Of a DNA stretch of 64,000 bases, positions 1 through 10,751 are shown one piece after another (the stretch's first letter is position 1; each line of letters starts with the position of its first letter). The stretch spans positions 310,001 to 374,000 of the forward strand of contig JBANDB010000020.1 in NCBI GenBank assembly GCA_037576215.1. The letters run 5' to 3'. The stretch is from Armillaria gallica (Eukaryota > Basidiomycota > Agaricomycetes > Agaricales > Physalacriaceae). Below the pieces are notes generated by a model that worked only from the letters and a program-made list of their open reading frames with translations, searched no databases and was not told where the DNA came from. Position numbers and translations under genes: made by a program.

Positions 1-689
1 TCTTCGAGAACGATCCGTTCATTACCACGTAGTGTGGTTTTATCCCATACTCATCAAAATCCAAACAAGCAAAAAGGACAACCTTCGGTGGACGGATGTG
101 AGGGAATAGCACACATCGCTCTGCTATCATGAACTCAATGGATCAACAGGGTGAACATGGACCCCTTTTTCTTCCCGTTGATGATCTCTCGTTGCTTGTT
201 ATCTTTGGCCTTCTCTCATCCTTCATATATCACATTTTGATCGGAAGGTTTTCTTCTAGGTCATACTTATTGGTTTTGAGGATGCGTAGGAGCTTTATAA
301 TGGGCACTGTGAAAATTGAGCATACAGTATTTGACGCAGCGAGGCGAAGTTAATGATCAAGCTGAAGCTAGGGAGCCATTGTAACGGTAGAGGACGGGTT
401 AGCATGATCAACACAGCCATGGTGTTGGTGCCATGGTCCAGGTGCTGTGGAAGGAGGCGACATCAGGTGACGGCATTTGGTTCAGGTTTGGACCGAGGTC
501 CAGGACTCGGGATCGCCATTAACTCGCAAGAAGTTGAACGCTATGCACAATTTGCGCAATCTCAATGTCACTGACCGCCGGATATCCATGTTAACCTTCC
601 CATATGACGAAGCTGATTCATATAGGGCACTCGATGTCAACTCAAGGTCGACCGCAGAGGACATCAGCATCGATATCAGCTCCCCAACT
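1..689. other. No supported gene; short unconserved frames only
   Basis: I see no confident gene here. Several open frames of 60-85 codons overlap in different frames. One around 477-728 has a leucine-rich stretch (NLRNLNV) that could be a worn F-box/LRR remnant, but nothing fixes this. Confidence 0.4.
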
Positions 690-1010
690 CTCAGCATCAA
701 CAATCAGATCAACAGACAATGGCGATGACATATTTTTTGAACCCATCAAGTATTCAAAAGTTGATATGAGATTCTGAATGACACGGGACATACTTATCGT
801 GGATACTCATCCAAGGCCGTGTAAAGTGTACGTATCTGCGCCACATGCTGTCATCCATGCGTCGACTAACATTGTCGTAGTCATTTTTTGTGTACTATTC
901 TCCTTCGATGAGAACTACAATGACGGTGCTGTTCGCTACCATGTGATGGAAGCGTTCAATTCATCTCTGAGGATCTATTGTATCTCGACATACCAAGCTG
1001 TATCCTAATA
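690..1010 (+). pseudogene. Fragment of MYND zinc-finger family gene (copy 1)
   Basis: This is a short relic related to the copies at 9727-10751 (+) and 39898-40968 (-). The shared DNA includes the block AAGGCCGTGTAAAGTGTACG at 813, which recurs nearly unchanged at 10089. It also includes the intron-like stretch that follows and the coding piece ENYNDGAVRYHV, matching EHDHNGGAVHYHV in copy 3. Only the middle of the gene survives: the zinc-finger end is missing, the frame is broken and no start is visible. It lies about 440 bp upstream of the intact membrane-glycoprotein gene on the same strand, the same order as the copy 3 locus. I infer a decayed duplicate. The function of the parent family is not known from the sequence beyond its MYND-type finger. 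Confidence 0.45.
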
Positions 1011-1451
1011 CCTATCTCAATATCTCTATGCAATTTTCCATTTTTATCTCCCAAGGTCAGGCCTAATGACTAAAGTCGTCTGGACGTTAAATCAAGGTCA
1101 ATGGTTCCTATCGAATCAAAAATTTGTTACTCGAGTCTTGTATACGTAACATCACATTCGCAGTGCTATTTTCCAAGCTAGGAACAGCAGGGACCATCAA
1201 GGTGTTATGAGAGTGTCATATCTTCCATCTATCTTACTGCTTGACGTCCCCATTTCTGTCCCGGTAATTCAGCATCAGCAAGAATTCCTGATACATGTGT
1301 ATCGTCGATGGCATCACAAGCACTCTTCTTCTACATCGTCATGACAATAAGCGCTCAGGTTCATCACTACATATGTTGGTGCGTCTAGTTTTGAGGCTTC
1401 AAGTCTCCTTCGCCCTATCGCGGTCCAGCTCAATCTTCACAAAGGTGTAAC
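1011..1451 (+). promoter_or_regulatory. Upstream region of glycoprotein gene copy 1
   Basis: No gene. Short blocks resemble the upstream DNA of glycoprotein copies 2 and 3, for example GAGAGTG followed by a TCAT block and a GGTAATTCA block. Promoter DNA was therefore probably duplicated with the coding region. No clear TATA box is seen. Confidence 0.35.
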
Positions 1452-3227
1452 ATGAACTGTACAATGGAACATGGTACAGAGGAGCACACAGACCTGCTCA
1501 CGCCTTTGAGATACAAAGAGAGTCTATCATTTCCCATTGCAGCTAAGTCGGAAACAGAGTTTTCACCCTCATCCGCCACACCGCACGAGTCGCACTACAA
1601 GTGTCAACGGGTACGACTAGGAGGCACGCCAGCAGTGATAGCTGGACTACTGCTTGGTGCTGCATTTACTGCTGTGCTGCACCATGTGTACCTATTAATC
1701 CTGCGAGGGCGCGCCGTCTCAAGCCAATTCTGGATCAAGAACTCTTCCAATTCTCTGAGTACATTGGTCCAGTGGCTTTGTGCAGGGTCAGTTTCTGTAT
1801 CGCTTCCGCAGCTCGTGAGTACAACTTTACATTCAAAGCAAAACAACTTTTCACGAAATAAGCAGATCTGGTGGATGATACGACGTCGACCGTTTACCAT
1901 CCTTCAATTAAACCATTTATTCGGCCTACCCAGTCCTTTCCGAATTGTCCACCTCGTGTCATCAAAAACATTCTGGAATGTTTTTCCTGTCGTCACAATG
2001 GCAGTGATTTTGCAAGCATTTGCGCTCATATCCATTTTCGCTCCCAATTCCCTTGAAGTTGGCTCAGCTTCCCCCCGAAACACAACTATCTCCGTGCCCA
2101 CCATTTTCTTCAGTAAATCCAATTTTTCTGAGCTTCAATGGAATCTGATCCTTTCTGCCGGAACAAGAAGGGTTTTGGACCATGTGCTGCAATCCGAAAC
2201 ACTTAATGGCTGGAATGCACCTGTAGGATGCGGGATAGAATGCAATTACATGATCCAATACACTGTGCCTGCATTGCGATGTACAGAGCTCAGTCTGGGT
2301 GATGTCGACACACTGCTACCCGATTATCAATCACCTCCGACTATCTACAATTCTACATCAAGCCTTTCTGACCCTACCGCTGGTGCGAATATGTCTATGG
2401 CATGGCGTACATATGAAGCCGACGGAATGTCCAAAACTGCGGGGGCACACTGCTCTCTTTATAACACCACCCAGCAATCTGTCGTATCGTTTGCGAATAA
2501 CACCAGAGCCATTTCCCCCATTATTATCTCCTACAACAACCTCATAAAGTTCTCCTCCGATCTATTCACTAGTGTCCATTTGCCAATCGGAAGCAACAGC
2601 CCGCTTGCCTCCAACTTTTCACCCTTGCTCACCTACGTAGCCATTGTTATGTGGCTTTATGGTTCGCTTGGAGGAAGCATCAAGTACTCTCCCGAGATGT
2701 TGCTGCCAGAATTATCACATGATGACACCAGGCTATTGTCAAACAATTTACTATTCTTGCTGAACGAAACAGCTGGAACGTTCACCCCAAACAGCGAGAA
2801 TGTCATCAGTGCTCTGGAACAGATCTTGGTGAATGCCACGGTTGCGATGATAACTTCGATGGGCCACACGACCTTGGTCAACGCATCTGTGGTGCAGAAC
2901 CAGCTCATATGGGTTTACCATCACCAGAGATTGTGGATTATCTACGCCACTGCATTGGCCTTAACGGCGACGAGTGGTGGGATCGCCTTGGTTTGCATGC
3001 TGAAGAATGGAGGGGAGAGCGACTTGACATTTTGGGATATTGTGCGGACAACCAGGAGCTCCGACTTGGATGCTGTGGTAGAAGGAGAGAAACTTGAGGA
3101 TGCGGGAAAAGATACCATGCTACAGTACGCCGTTCAAGGAAACGGTTCGGATAGGAACACTTCAGGTGTCTTCGTACTGGCCAGATCTCGTCACAAGGGA
3201 TCGAGCTGGATGGATATGGGGTCCTAA
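1452..3227 (+). CDS. Three-pass membrane glycoprotein of unknown function (copy 1, intact)
   Basis: Predicted membrane protein of 574 residues after removing a 51-bp intron (1815-1865, GTGAGT...CAG). The intron is in frame and also contains no stop, so an unspliced reading stays open; copies 2 and 3 show it is an intron. Hydrophobic segments lie near residues 55-80 (VIAGLLLGAAFTAVLHHVYL), about 160-180 (FPVVTMAVILQAFALI) and near the C-terminus (WIIYATALALTATSGG). Between the last two is a roughly 300-residue region with many N-x-S/T sites and paired cysteines (CGIEC, LRCTE), expected to face outward. The C-terminal tail has the motif FWDIVRTTRSSDLD. From memory, this layout resembles a large fungal family often mislabelled formylmethionine deformylase-like; I assign no activity. 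It is the only one of three copies here without a nonsense codon. The 3' flank (TCCTAAGAAGCCTGTAGATA) is shared with copy 3. Confidence 0.75.
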   Translation: MNCTMEHGTEEHTDLLTPLRYKESLSFPIAAKSETEFSPSSATPHESHYKCQRVRLGGTPAVIAGLLLGAAFTAVLHHVYLLILRGRAVSSQFWIKNSSNSLSTLVQWLCAGSVSVSLPQLVSTTLHSKQNNFSRNKQIWWMIRRRPFTILQLNHLFGLPSPFRIVHLVSSKTFWNVFPVVTMAVILQAFALISIFAPNSLEVGSASPRNTTISVPTIFFSKSNFSELQWNLILSAGTRRVLDHVLQSETLNGWNAPVGCGIECNYMIQYTVPALRCTELSLGDVDTLLPDYQSPPTIYNSTSSLSDPTAGANMSMAWRTYEADGMSKTAGAHCSLYNTTQQSVVSFANNTRAISPIIISYNNLIKFSSDLFTSVHLPIGSNSPLASNFSPLLTYVAIVMWLYGSLGGSIKYSPEMLLPELSHDDTRLLSNNLLFLLNETAGTFTPNSENVISALEQILVNATVAMITSMGHTTLVNASVVQNQLIWVYHHQRLWIIYATALALTATSGGIALVCMLKNGGESDLTFWDIVRTTRSSDLDAVVEGEKLEDAGKDTMLQYAVQGNGSDRNTSGVFVLARSRHKGSSWMDMGS

Positions 3228-5237
3228 GAAGCCTGTAGATACATAAATGTGATAAATCTCTGTCAGAATAAACAAAACAGGATACATGAATTCATATACA
3301 TTTAAAAAATACTTAGATCGCTTCTTGACAGAACGAAAGAATTCGGGATCGTTCTATGAGAAAGGGCGTCTAGACATCAGGATTAGCGAAACGTAAGAGA
3401 AAGGAGTCCTTTGCATAGCGTGAAGTCCAGAAAAATCAAAGTGATATACACAGCCTCAGCAAGAGTCAAAACGAGGTACCCGATCATTAGGAATACCTCA
3501 TCATATTTATTTATACACGACGGTGTCTACTCCAGCGACGTGTCGTGTTGTACCGTACTGATACGTGGCTAATATATCTACGTACTAATACAGCCCATCA
3601 CACACTCCAATGACGAGCTCGACGTTTCACAGAAGGTAGATCGAGGAAACATGTAAGAGGGTACAGAAACTAGCATTCACTCCGAAAAGTGCCGCTGGCT
3701 CACGCAGAACCGTACCATGGCCAGTCCAACTGAAGGAACAAATGGTTGTAGGAATTCCAGTCATGTCAAATAGCGAGCGGTAACAATGTCTAGCCGCGCA
3801 GAAGCGGTTGAATAACCACTTAGCCTGAAGCTCACGGCCTGACGCAGTGGGCCAGGTAACAAAGAGCAACCTGGCTCTGTGCACCGAAGGCCTTGTGGAC
3901 CAATGAGGAAAAAGAAATCGGTGGGGCAGGAATGGACGTCGACCGATAGAGTAATAGAGTATAACGTTGGGCCAACAATGCAGGGGGTAAGGGGTATACA
4001 GGCACAACTGTATAGTTATAGCAAGCCACTGCGGCAGACTCCGATTTTTTTCCTTGGCAGCCTGAGGGAGATGGAGGGGGCCAAAGCAAGGCAATCGTAC
4101 GGCTGTTCATGCCGCCTAAGTCAAAGGCAGCGGGGAGCCATATGAGTTTTAGTTCAATGCCCAGGAGGGGAGCAAGGAGGGAGTACGCAGTTGCGGCACA
4201 AAGCGCGGCAAAGATCAGCGCACAAGCATGGGCTACATCCGAGCTCGTAGCAATGCCTGCTAGGTAGGACTCAACCAACCAGCAAGGCTCCCGAAGGCCA
4301 GAATATCTCTGGTAAAGGTGCAAAGAGGGACACCGGGTAGAGGTATTACGCACGTCACGAATGTCTTTGACCCCGATCTGTTGCAATTTTTGTCCAGCGC
4401 GGCGAAGCTCCGGCATGAACACATGTGACATTAGAAGAGAATTCATGAGTGAAGGACATCGTTTGATAACTATAGACAACCTGAGATCGTTCACTGGAGA
4501 TTTATTGTACAGAAGCGGTTGGAGATTGAAGCAGGACACAAGCAGGGAGAGGTTCAGCATTAGTTCAGCGGTAGTTTTTGACTTTCCGCCCTTAGGACAA
4601 TCGCCACGTGAGTCTAAAAAAGGGAATTTCAGTTAAACTTACTGGGAGCATGGATCAGCTCACCTCAACCACCTGCCACCACCAACGGTCAGAATTCCAT
4701 CACCCACCGGCTCCCCACCTCCTCTCACACATCCTGCATGACATGACCTCCACCCACCGCAGGCTATTCGTGGCCATCTCCACCGCTATTCCCACGACAA
4801 CGACAGCGACGTCGACCCCAGTACGCCCACCTCACGCTCCCTACTCCGCAGCCTCAACCAGGTCTCCATAGCGGCATGGCGCGTTGATGGGGTCTTCCGT
4901 TGCAAGCACCACCAGGTTTGCATAGGGAAAAATATCAATGATCAGAGTGGACCTCGAAGAAGCTAGTGAGAGTCGCCAGGATGTTTGGGGTAGCGTCCTG
5001 GCTGTCACGATGGTACTTAGCGTTTGCTTAGTACCTCTCCCAATGTATTCTTACCTGTAGATTTTTTAAAAATAAATATGTTTTCTCCCCGAAATTGCGC
5101 GCGCACGATATTTCATTATTTACAGTGGCTGCCCGAAGGACTTTGTCGTTATCCAAATCGCCACGCGATGCTCATGAGTCGCGAACCGGCTCGTCTCAAA
5201 ATCTTCCTTTGTGGGTGTAACATCACAGTCATGCAGG
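3228..5237. other. Intergenic; no recognised gene
   Basis: The longest frame is 242 codons on the minus strand (4560-3832), with a hydrophobic middle and no recognised domain. A 155-codon minus-strand frame overlaps it in another register, so neither is convincing. Around 4780-4930 a plus-strand reading contains SLLRSLNQVSIAAWRVDG, which looks protein-like but has no start or continuation. The region could be solo-LTR or other old repeat DNA. Confidence 0.35.
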
Positions 5238-5253
5238 TAGTGATGTTCGGGTC
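5238..5253 (+). repeat. Left terminal inverted repeat of hAT element
   Basis: TAGTGATGTTCGGGTC is a 16/16 match to the reverse complement of 9282-9297. The next bases (AGGC against GGGTCAGGC) remain similar with a small offset. Confidence 0.95.
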
Positions 5254-5608
5254 AGGCTCAAAGCCTGCGACCCGGCCCAACCCAGCCCAACCCGACCCTG
5301 AAAAGCCCGACCCTCATGCTGGGCTTTGGTGGGCTCAAGGCTCGGGTGTCGACTCAGGAAAGCCCAAGCCCTGGGCTTTCAGCCCGATGATCAGTGTCGG
5401 CATTGAACGGCATCTGATATCATGTGATCCACTGCTGAAACAACTGATCAGTGATCACAGCTTTCTTCTTGACTCTCACGTCCACGTCGCCTCAGTTTTC
5501 TGTCCAGCACGATTATCAATCTCTATATCAAATTATAATATTTGCCTATCCATGTTGTTCTATCATGGTTATCCTGGTTTCTGAACCCGTATTTCTGCAG
5601 ATGCTCAA

Positions 5609-5665
5609 TTATGACGTACTTTGACCTTCAGAAAATGACATATTGGAGGTCAAAGTACGTCATAA
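5609..5665. repeat. Perfect 19-bp inverted repeat (hairpin) in hAT 5' region
   Basis: Arms 5609-5627 and 5647-5665 are exact reverse complements around a 19-nt spacer; the core is ATGACGTACTTTGACCT. It lies between the left TIR and the transposase start. It may be a transposase or host-factor binding palindrome or an RNA hairpin; the sequence does not decide. Confidence 0.85.
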
Positions 5666-5829
5666 GTGGCCATCCACGCCTAGAAGGGTGGAAATATGAT
5701 TAAAAGCAATATCAGGTACATCCTATCAATCTAATTTCATCGCCTTGGTGGCTGATAAACTGTACAGTTCTTACATGATACTAATTACCGGTGAAATAAA
5801 TAAATTTTAACTTCTGGAATCTTTCTTTC

Positions 5830-8800
5830 ATGCCTGTACGAGATGAACCTGATCCCAGTCTCATTGTCGATGGAAGACGTAATCATCGACGACCACACCG
5901 CTATGGTGAAAGCGCTTCACCATCACCACTGCCACTTCCTATTCCATCGACCTGAAAATGTGGGCCTGACCATCCAAATCCACCAGAAGGTGATGGGAAT
6001 AGCACTGAGCTATCTGCGTCTCGGCCACCCAAACGTGTACGTACTGATGGTGAGACCCTGGAAGCACACAACGATGAACCTGAGGCACCAGAAAAGCAAG
6101 CCGGTACGTGAATGAAGCTATGATTCCTGACAAAATAGCACTAAATGCCTTTAGACACTCTCACCGAGTCAATGAATCAACGTCCCACCTCTCCTGAAGT
6201 CTCTATCCTTCCTCGCCCTGACGGAACAGGTTCGAGCGGATTTGCAAAAGATATCGAGAAGATGGTCGCTGTATTGAAGCCGAAGACCTCTCTCTCGACA
6301 AATGTCACCGCTGATTTGAAACATTTTTTTGAAGCAGCGCCTGATGAGGGAAACAAGAAAGGAGAGATGGCCCCTCGGAAGCGTTGTACTATATGTTGGT
6401 GAGTGCATGACTATCATATAACAATTGTACACTTACATCCTAATATAGCAATACCTTCTCTATCGATCCGACTACTGGACGACGTCATCTCGCCGCAAAG
6501 CATAAGGTATGATCTTCTTTTGTCACTACGTCTTCTAGTAATATATTAACGGAAGACTAGGCAGATTACCGTGCATGGTGCAAGGCCAACAACTTTGAAT
6601 CGATGCTTCCCGAAGATACTGCTGAACGTCGCAATGATGAGAAGAAGAAGCTCGCTCAGTCTTCACTGGACAACCATGTTATCGATCTCACACATCAAAA
6701 ACACGAGACACGCGTTGTTTATACTGTACACAACTGGGATCGTGCAGTAATACGATGGATGATCAACACCGATCAAGTATGTTCCACCTGTATCCTGAAG
6801 CGATGAGAATTGAGTCTAATATTTCCGACTCTCACAGCCTATTGATGCTTTTCAACATCCAGACTTCATTCGGATGATTCAGATGGCCGCCCAAGCACCA
6901 AATGGTGAAATCTTTTTGCCTGGACGAAAGGCGACACGCTGTGTGATCCTAGAATGGAGCAACGAGCATTTAGTGAATTTGAAGAACCTTTTTGCGGTGA
7001 GCTGGCGCATTACACGCTAATTGCGGTATTATGACTCATTTTCTTTTAGTCAAATAGAGTTACCGGACGTGTATCATTTACGAACGATGTTTGGCAAGCC
7101 GGTAATGTTGACAGCTACTTTGCTGTGACTGCACACTATATCGAAGAGAAGGAGCCTTGCCAATGGACTCTGCAGATGGCATTGATTGGGTTTGTACGCT
7201 TGACTGGAGCACATACCGGTAAAAGACTGGGCCAGCTTCAATTCAAAGTGGTAGAGCATGTTGGTTTGCAGAAACGCGTAAGTAATTAGCATGTTGATCA
7301 TATCAGGTCTGATTTTGCGACCAGTCTGGGCCAGTAACATGTGATAATGTATCTTCGAATGATGGCATGATGGTGGAGTATTCTTTTCGCATTCGCCTTG
7401 CGGGGGATACAATGTATGAAGCTGAACAAAACCGTGTTCGCTGCTCATCGCATTCGGTGAACCTAGGGTCCCAAAAATTTATGCGTACTTATAGCAAGGC
7501 TCCACATTACGATCCTCTGAATCCCGACGCTCATATTCCTACTGATAGAGACAAAGTTGGAATTATTCGGGCAATTACAGTTAAGGTATGTATTGTACGT
7601 TTGTCGGGACTTGTATCTATTGACACCATGCAGGAGGAATCTTCTTCGGCACGTCATGAAAAGTTTATAGATGTTCAGCATGTCTTAAACACCAAGACGC
7701 TGGAGAGAAATCCGGATGCCGAAGTTGAGAGGCCCAAGCACCTCTGTCTGGATATGCCAGTCCAGTGGTCTTCAACATTTAATATGCTGATACGGGCACT
7801 TCTATTGAGATCGGTGATGTTCAAACCTCCCATCTCGCTTGTATTTACATTTATTAATACATTTCATAGGCCGTAGACCGATTTGTAGTTGAGTTAATTC
7901 TTGATGAGAAGGACGAGAGGAAAGCGGACAAGTTACAGGCTTTGCGCTTATCCAAGGACGAGTGGCGCCACGTCATCTTGTTCACGCGGATCCTTCAGGT
8001 GCGCTTTAATTTTATATCTCACATTTATATCACCGAGACTGATCCTTCTGTCAGCTCTTTGATAATGCTCAGCAAGAATTCTCATCGAGTGCCTATCCTT
8101 CACTACAGCTGGTTATTCCTGCTTTGGAACGACTTCACAAGAAATTGACAGATCGACTCTCCAAGCCTGAATATATGCCATTTGTTCCGGCTATTCAAGC
8201 ATGCTTGGAGATTATTGAAAAGTATTATGGCCGCACAGAATACATGGATGTGTATATCATGGCAATGGGTAAGTCTCTTCCTGAACCGTTCTTTTTTATT
8301 TTAGTAATGCATTTTACGGCTAGTACTCGATCCAACAATGAAGATGACGTGGATCGACAAAGAATGGGAACCCGCACTACAAAGCGAAGCACTAGAATTG
8401 GTACGAAATAATGTGAGATTAATTTGAACGTTTGATCCAATCCTGTATTACTCACAACCTGTACATTAGTACAAGAAACGCCATCAGCAGATGTACGATA
8501 CCAACAGCCCACCTCCTACTATAGCAACATCAAGCTCGACCAGCAAGAGAAGCAGAAAAATGCAGAGTCTGCTAGAAGATTCCGATGAGGAGGATGACGT
8601 GCAGGCAGATAATAGTCACATGGCTACATCGGCATCGTCATGGGAGCTAGGGTTCAATGAGTATATGTATGGAATTGATCGTCTCGCTTCAAATCAGTCT
8701 GTAGTAGCATGGTGGGGGGTATGCAACATTACTCGCATACTTATTTAGTGGCTTTTTCTGACATTCATATTTTTCAGCAAGCATCCATACGATTGCCAGT

Positions 8801-9119
8801 GTGGGCAGCCATTGCGTGGGACTATCTACCTGTCATGGCTTCATCTGTGTCAAGCGAGAAGATATTTTCTTCAAGTGGTATTACAATCTCAAAACGGCGC
8901 AATCGCCTTCATGGTGACGTTGTAGAAGCACTTCAGATTCTCAAGTCAGCATTCCGACACAGTAGCATATCCTATTTCAAGGATCTACCCACACTAAAGA
9001 CGGAGGAGGATATTCTCGATGAGGAAATGGAAGAAGATGAGCTGATGTCCTCAGTTCATCGGAAGGTAAATGGTAGGCTAGCTATTGATCTTGACGATGA
9101 TTGTTATGAAGCAGAGTAG
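5830..9119 (+). CDS. hAT-family transposase with BED zinc finger (multi-exon)
   Basis: DNA transposase expected to bind the element ends and catalyse cut-and-paste in the nucleus. After about ten short introns are removed, one frame runs from an acidic/basic N-terminus through a BED finger (RCTIC, then GRRHLAAKHK, about 6380-6510). It continues through the RNase-H-like core (VSFTNDVWQA; VTCDNVSSNDGMM) to the hAT dimerisation region near the C-terminus (LPVWAAIAWDYLPVMASSVSSEKIFSSSG). Splice junctions checked at 7277/7325, 7588/7633, 8000/8054, 8269/8324, 8411/8470 and 8719/8778 all preserve frame. The one defect is an in-frame TGA at 5953-5955, before the BED finger, in a context consistent with CGA to TGA. 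A Met at 6145 downstream of it would still give BED finger plus full core. The gene ends 178 bp inside the right TIR. The start at 5830 is a best guess. Confidence 0.8.
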
Positions 9120-9281
9120 ATATTCATGTACTTCTTTGATGCACTATATATATCAAGCCTAGGCCTACTACCCAAGCCCGACCCGACCCGACCTGGGTCA
9201 GGGCTTAAGGCTCGGGCTTGTAAAAACGTCGACCCAAGCCCTCAACTACCCAGCCCAAGCCCTCAAAACCCTGCCTGACCC

Positions 9282-9297
9282 GACCCGAACATCACTA
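9282..9297 (-). repeat. Right terminal inverted repeat of hAT element
   Basis: Exact inverted copy of 5238-5253, followed directly by the TSD CATGCAGG. Confidence 0.95.
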
Positions 9298-9726
9298 CAT
9301 GCAGGGCGGAAAGTACTCAACTAGCGGTGCGACCGGTACCCAGACTGTGAGTTACTAGGCCTGGATATGACACGGCCAATCCCGCCGCCATGCCATCGAA
9401 AATTAACAACGTCAAATAAACGTGATTTTCTTCCGACCACCATGGAGGACGCTTGCCTGCGCTTGCTCTACTAAGATGAACAATCCCAGGATAGCCGTAG
9501 ATAGCCACGCGCTTGCAGGACACGAGGTATGCAACAATACTAATTTCTTTGCGCTCATCATACTGACAACGGGCTCTGTAGGGTCGCTGTGCCGTCATCG
9601 AATAATTTTGTTCTTTCAATACCGAAGCCAATTTCTAGGTGTCGACTATCGAATATTCTCAAGATCTCTGTGTGTTGTACAGGCTTCATCAATGGCGAAA
9701 AAGGCTGACCAGCTTTTCTCGTTAGG

Positions 9727-10751
9727 ATGGCAAATAGCTTGACTAGTATCCTGCCCAAATGTTCTACGAAACTTGACTTGTCGGATCAACCGGCTCCAAA
9801 CACGTACCCTTCCTTTCTTGACCGTTTATCATCATGTCGACATACTAGGTCTAAACGAGTCGCTCTTCTCGGTTCTCTCCCGTTCTCGAACTTCAACACT
9901 AACTTCATATCCGTTTGTCATTGTCAACTGTGGAAGCTCACGGAAAGTCAAGGTGTGGCGTTTAATGTGATGAACGACTTCTCATCTGACTGGTATGTTG
10001 GGAAGGTCCAATCACCCGTTGGATCAGTAGACGACGGCGTATATTCCAACCCATTAGATATCCAAAAGTTGGGTCTGAAGTTACTCATGAAGGCCGTGTA
10101 AAGTGTACGTATATGCGCCACACGGTGTTGTCCATGCGTGAACTAACGTTGTCGCAGGTATTTTGGTGCTGTCGAGAGCGACCACAACGACGTGCCGTAT
10201 GTCCTCGCCTTTGCGGCAGATGTTGTCTAATCTACGCGACTTTCAACATCAAGAATGACGGAGTCATCGGGGATAGATAAACATCTCGTATTCATACACT
10301 ACAGCGATGTTTACCTCGTCGATCTCTCCATCCTATCATCGCTTGCGCAATGTTTCACAAAGATAGTTCCCCTTCGCAATATCAGATTGGACAGGAACCT
10401 ATGTCCATGATTCTTACCAACCGGGGCATACATTAACGACTTCTCCACTATCTATAGCACAGCTCTGTATGGGCACCACCATCCAACGTCCTTCTATAGG
10501 ATATGACCGTACCCATGCTTCGCCATCCCCAGTCGTGCAGGACGTGTCAGAAGCGAGAGGGGGTTATTTCACGTATCTGTTCACAGTGTACGAAGGAGGA
10601 CAGGAAGACGTGGGCTTTACACGGCGGAGAGACTTGCCAGAGGGCGGATTGGCAGAGACATAAGGCGGAACATGTGGGGACACAACCCTGGGGAATGCGA
10701 GATGAGCTTCACCATTTGAAGCATCGTTTTCATGTGCAAGGCTGTGGCTAG
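9727..10751 (+). pseudogene. MYND-type zinc-finger family gene (copy 2, degraded)
   Basis: The 3' end encodes a MYND-like finger at about 10515-10655: CRTC, then CSQC, then CQRADWQRHKAEH. The usual YC pair between the second and third cysteine pairs is missing, and the last zinc ligand is His where Cys is usual, so metal binding is doubtful. The 5' part contains DDGVYSNPLDIQKLGL, matching DDGVYLIPSDIHKLGL of copy 3. A GTACGT...CAG intron of about 57 bp (10106-10162) follows. Downstream coding similarity (HLVFIHYSDVYLVDLSIL against HLIFIHRCHFHLVDLSIV) is broken by stops and register changes. MYND fingers usually mediate protein-protein contacts. The gene sits 430 bp beyond the hAT right end, and no glycoprotein gene follows it here. 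Confidence 0.55.

Larger units (their letters stand above)
5238..9297 (+). mobile_element. Full-length hAT DNA transposon, 4,060 bp
   Basis: The element runs from TAGTGATGTTCGGGTC at the left to its reverse complement at the right. It is flanked by a perfect 8-bp target duplication CATGCAGG (5230-5237 and 9298-9305). An 8-bp TSD and TA(G)-type ends are standard for hAT elements. Inside is one plus-strand transposase gene with BED finger and hAT dimerisation region. Both subterminal zones are rich in AAGCCC/GGGCTT and CCCGACCC repeats, the kind of clustered motif that hAT transposases bind. Matching termini and TSD indicate a recent insertion. Confidence 0.92.

Noticed and set aside
3627..4560. 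Minus-strand frames of 242 and 155 codons as a gene
   Set aside because: They overlap in different registers, show no domain, no splice support and no paralog here.
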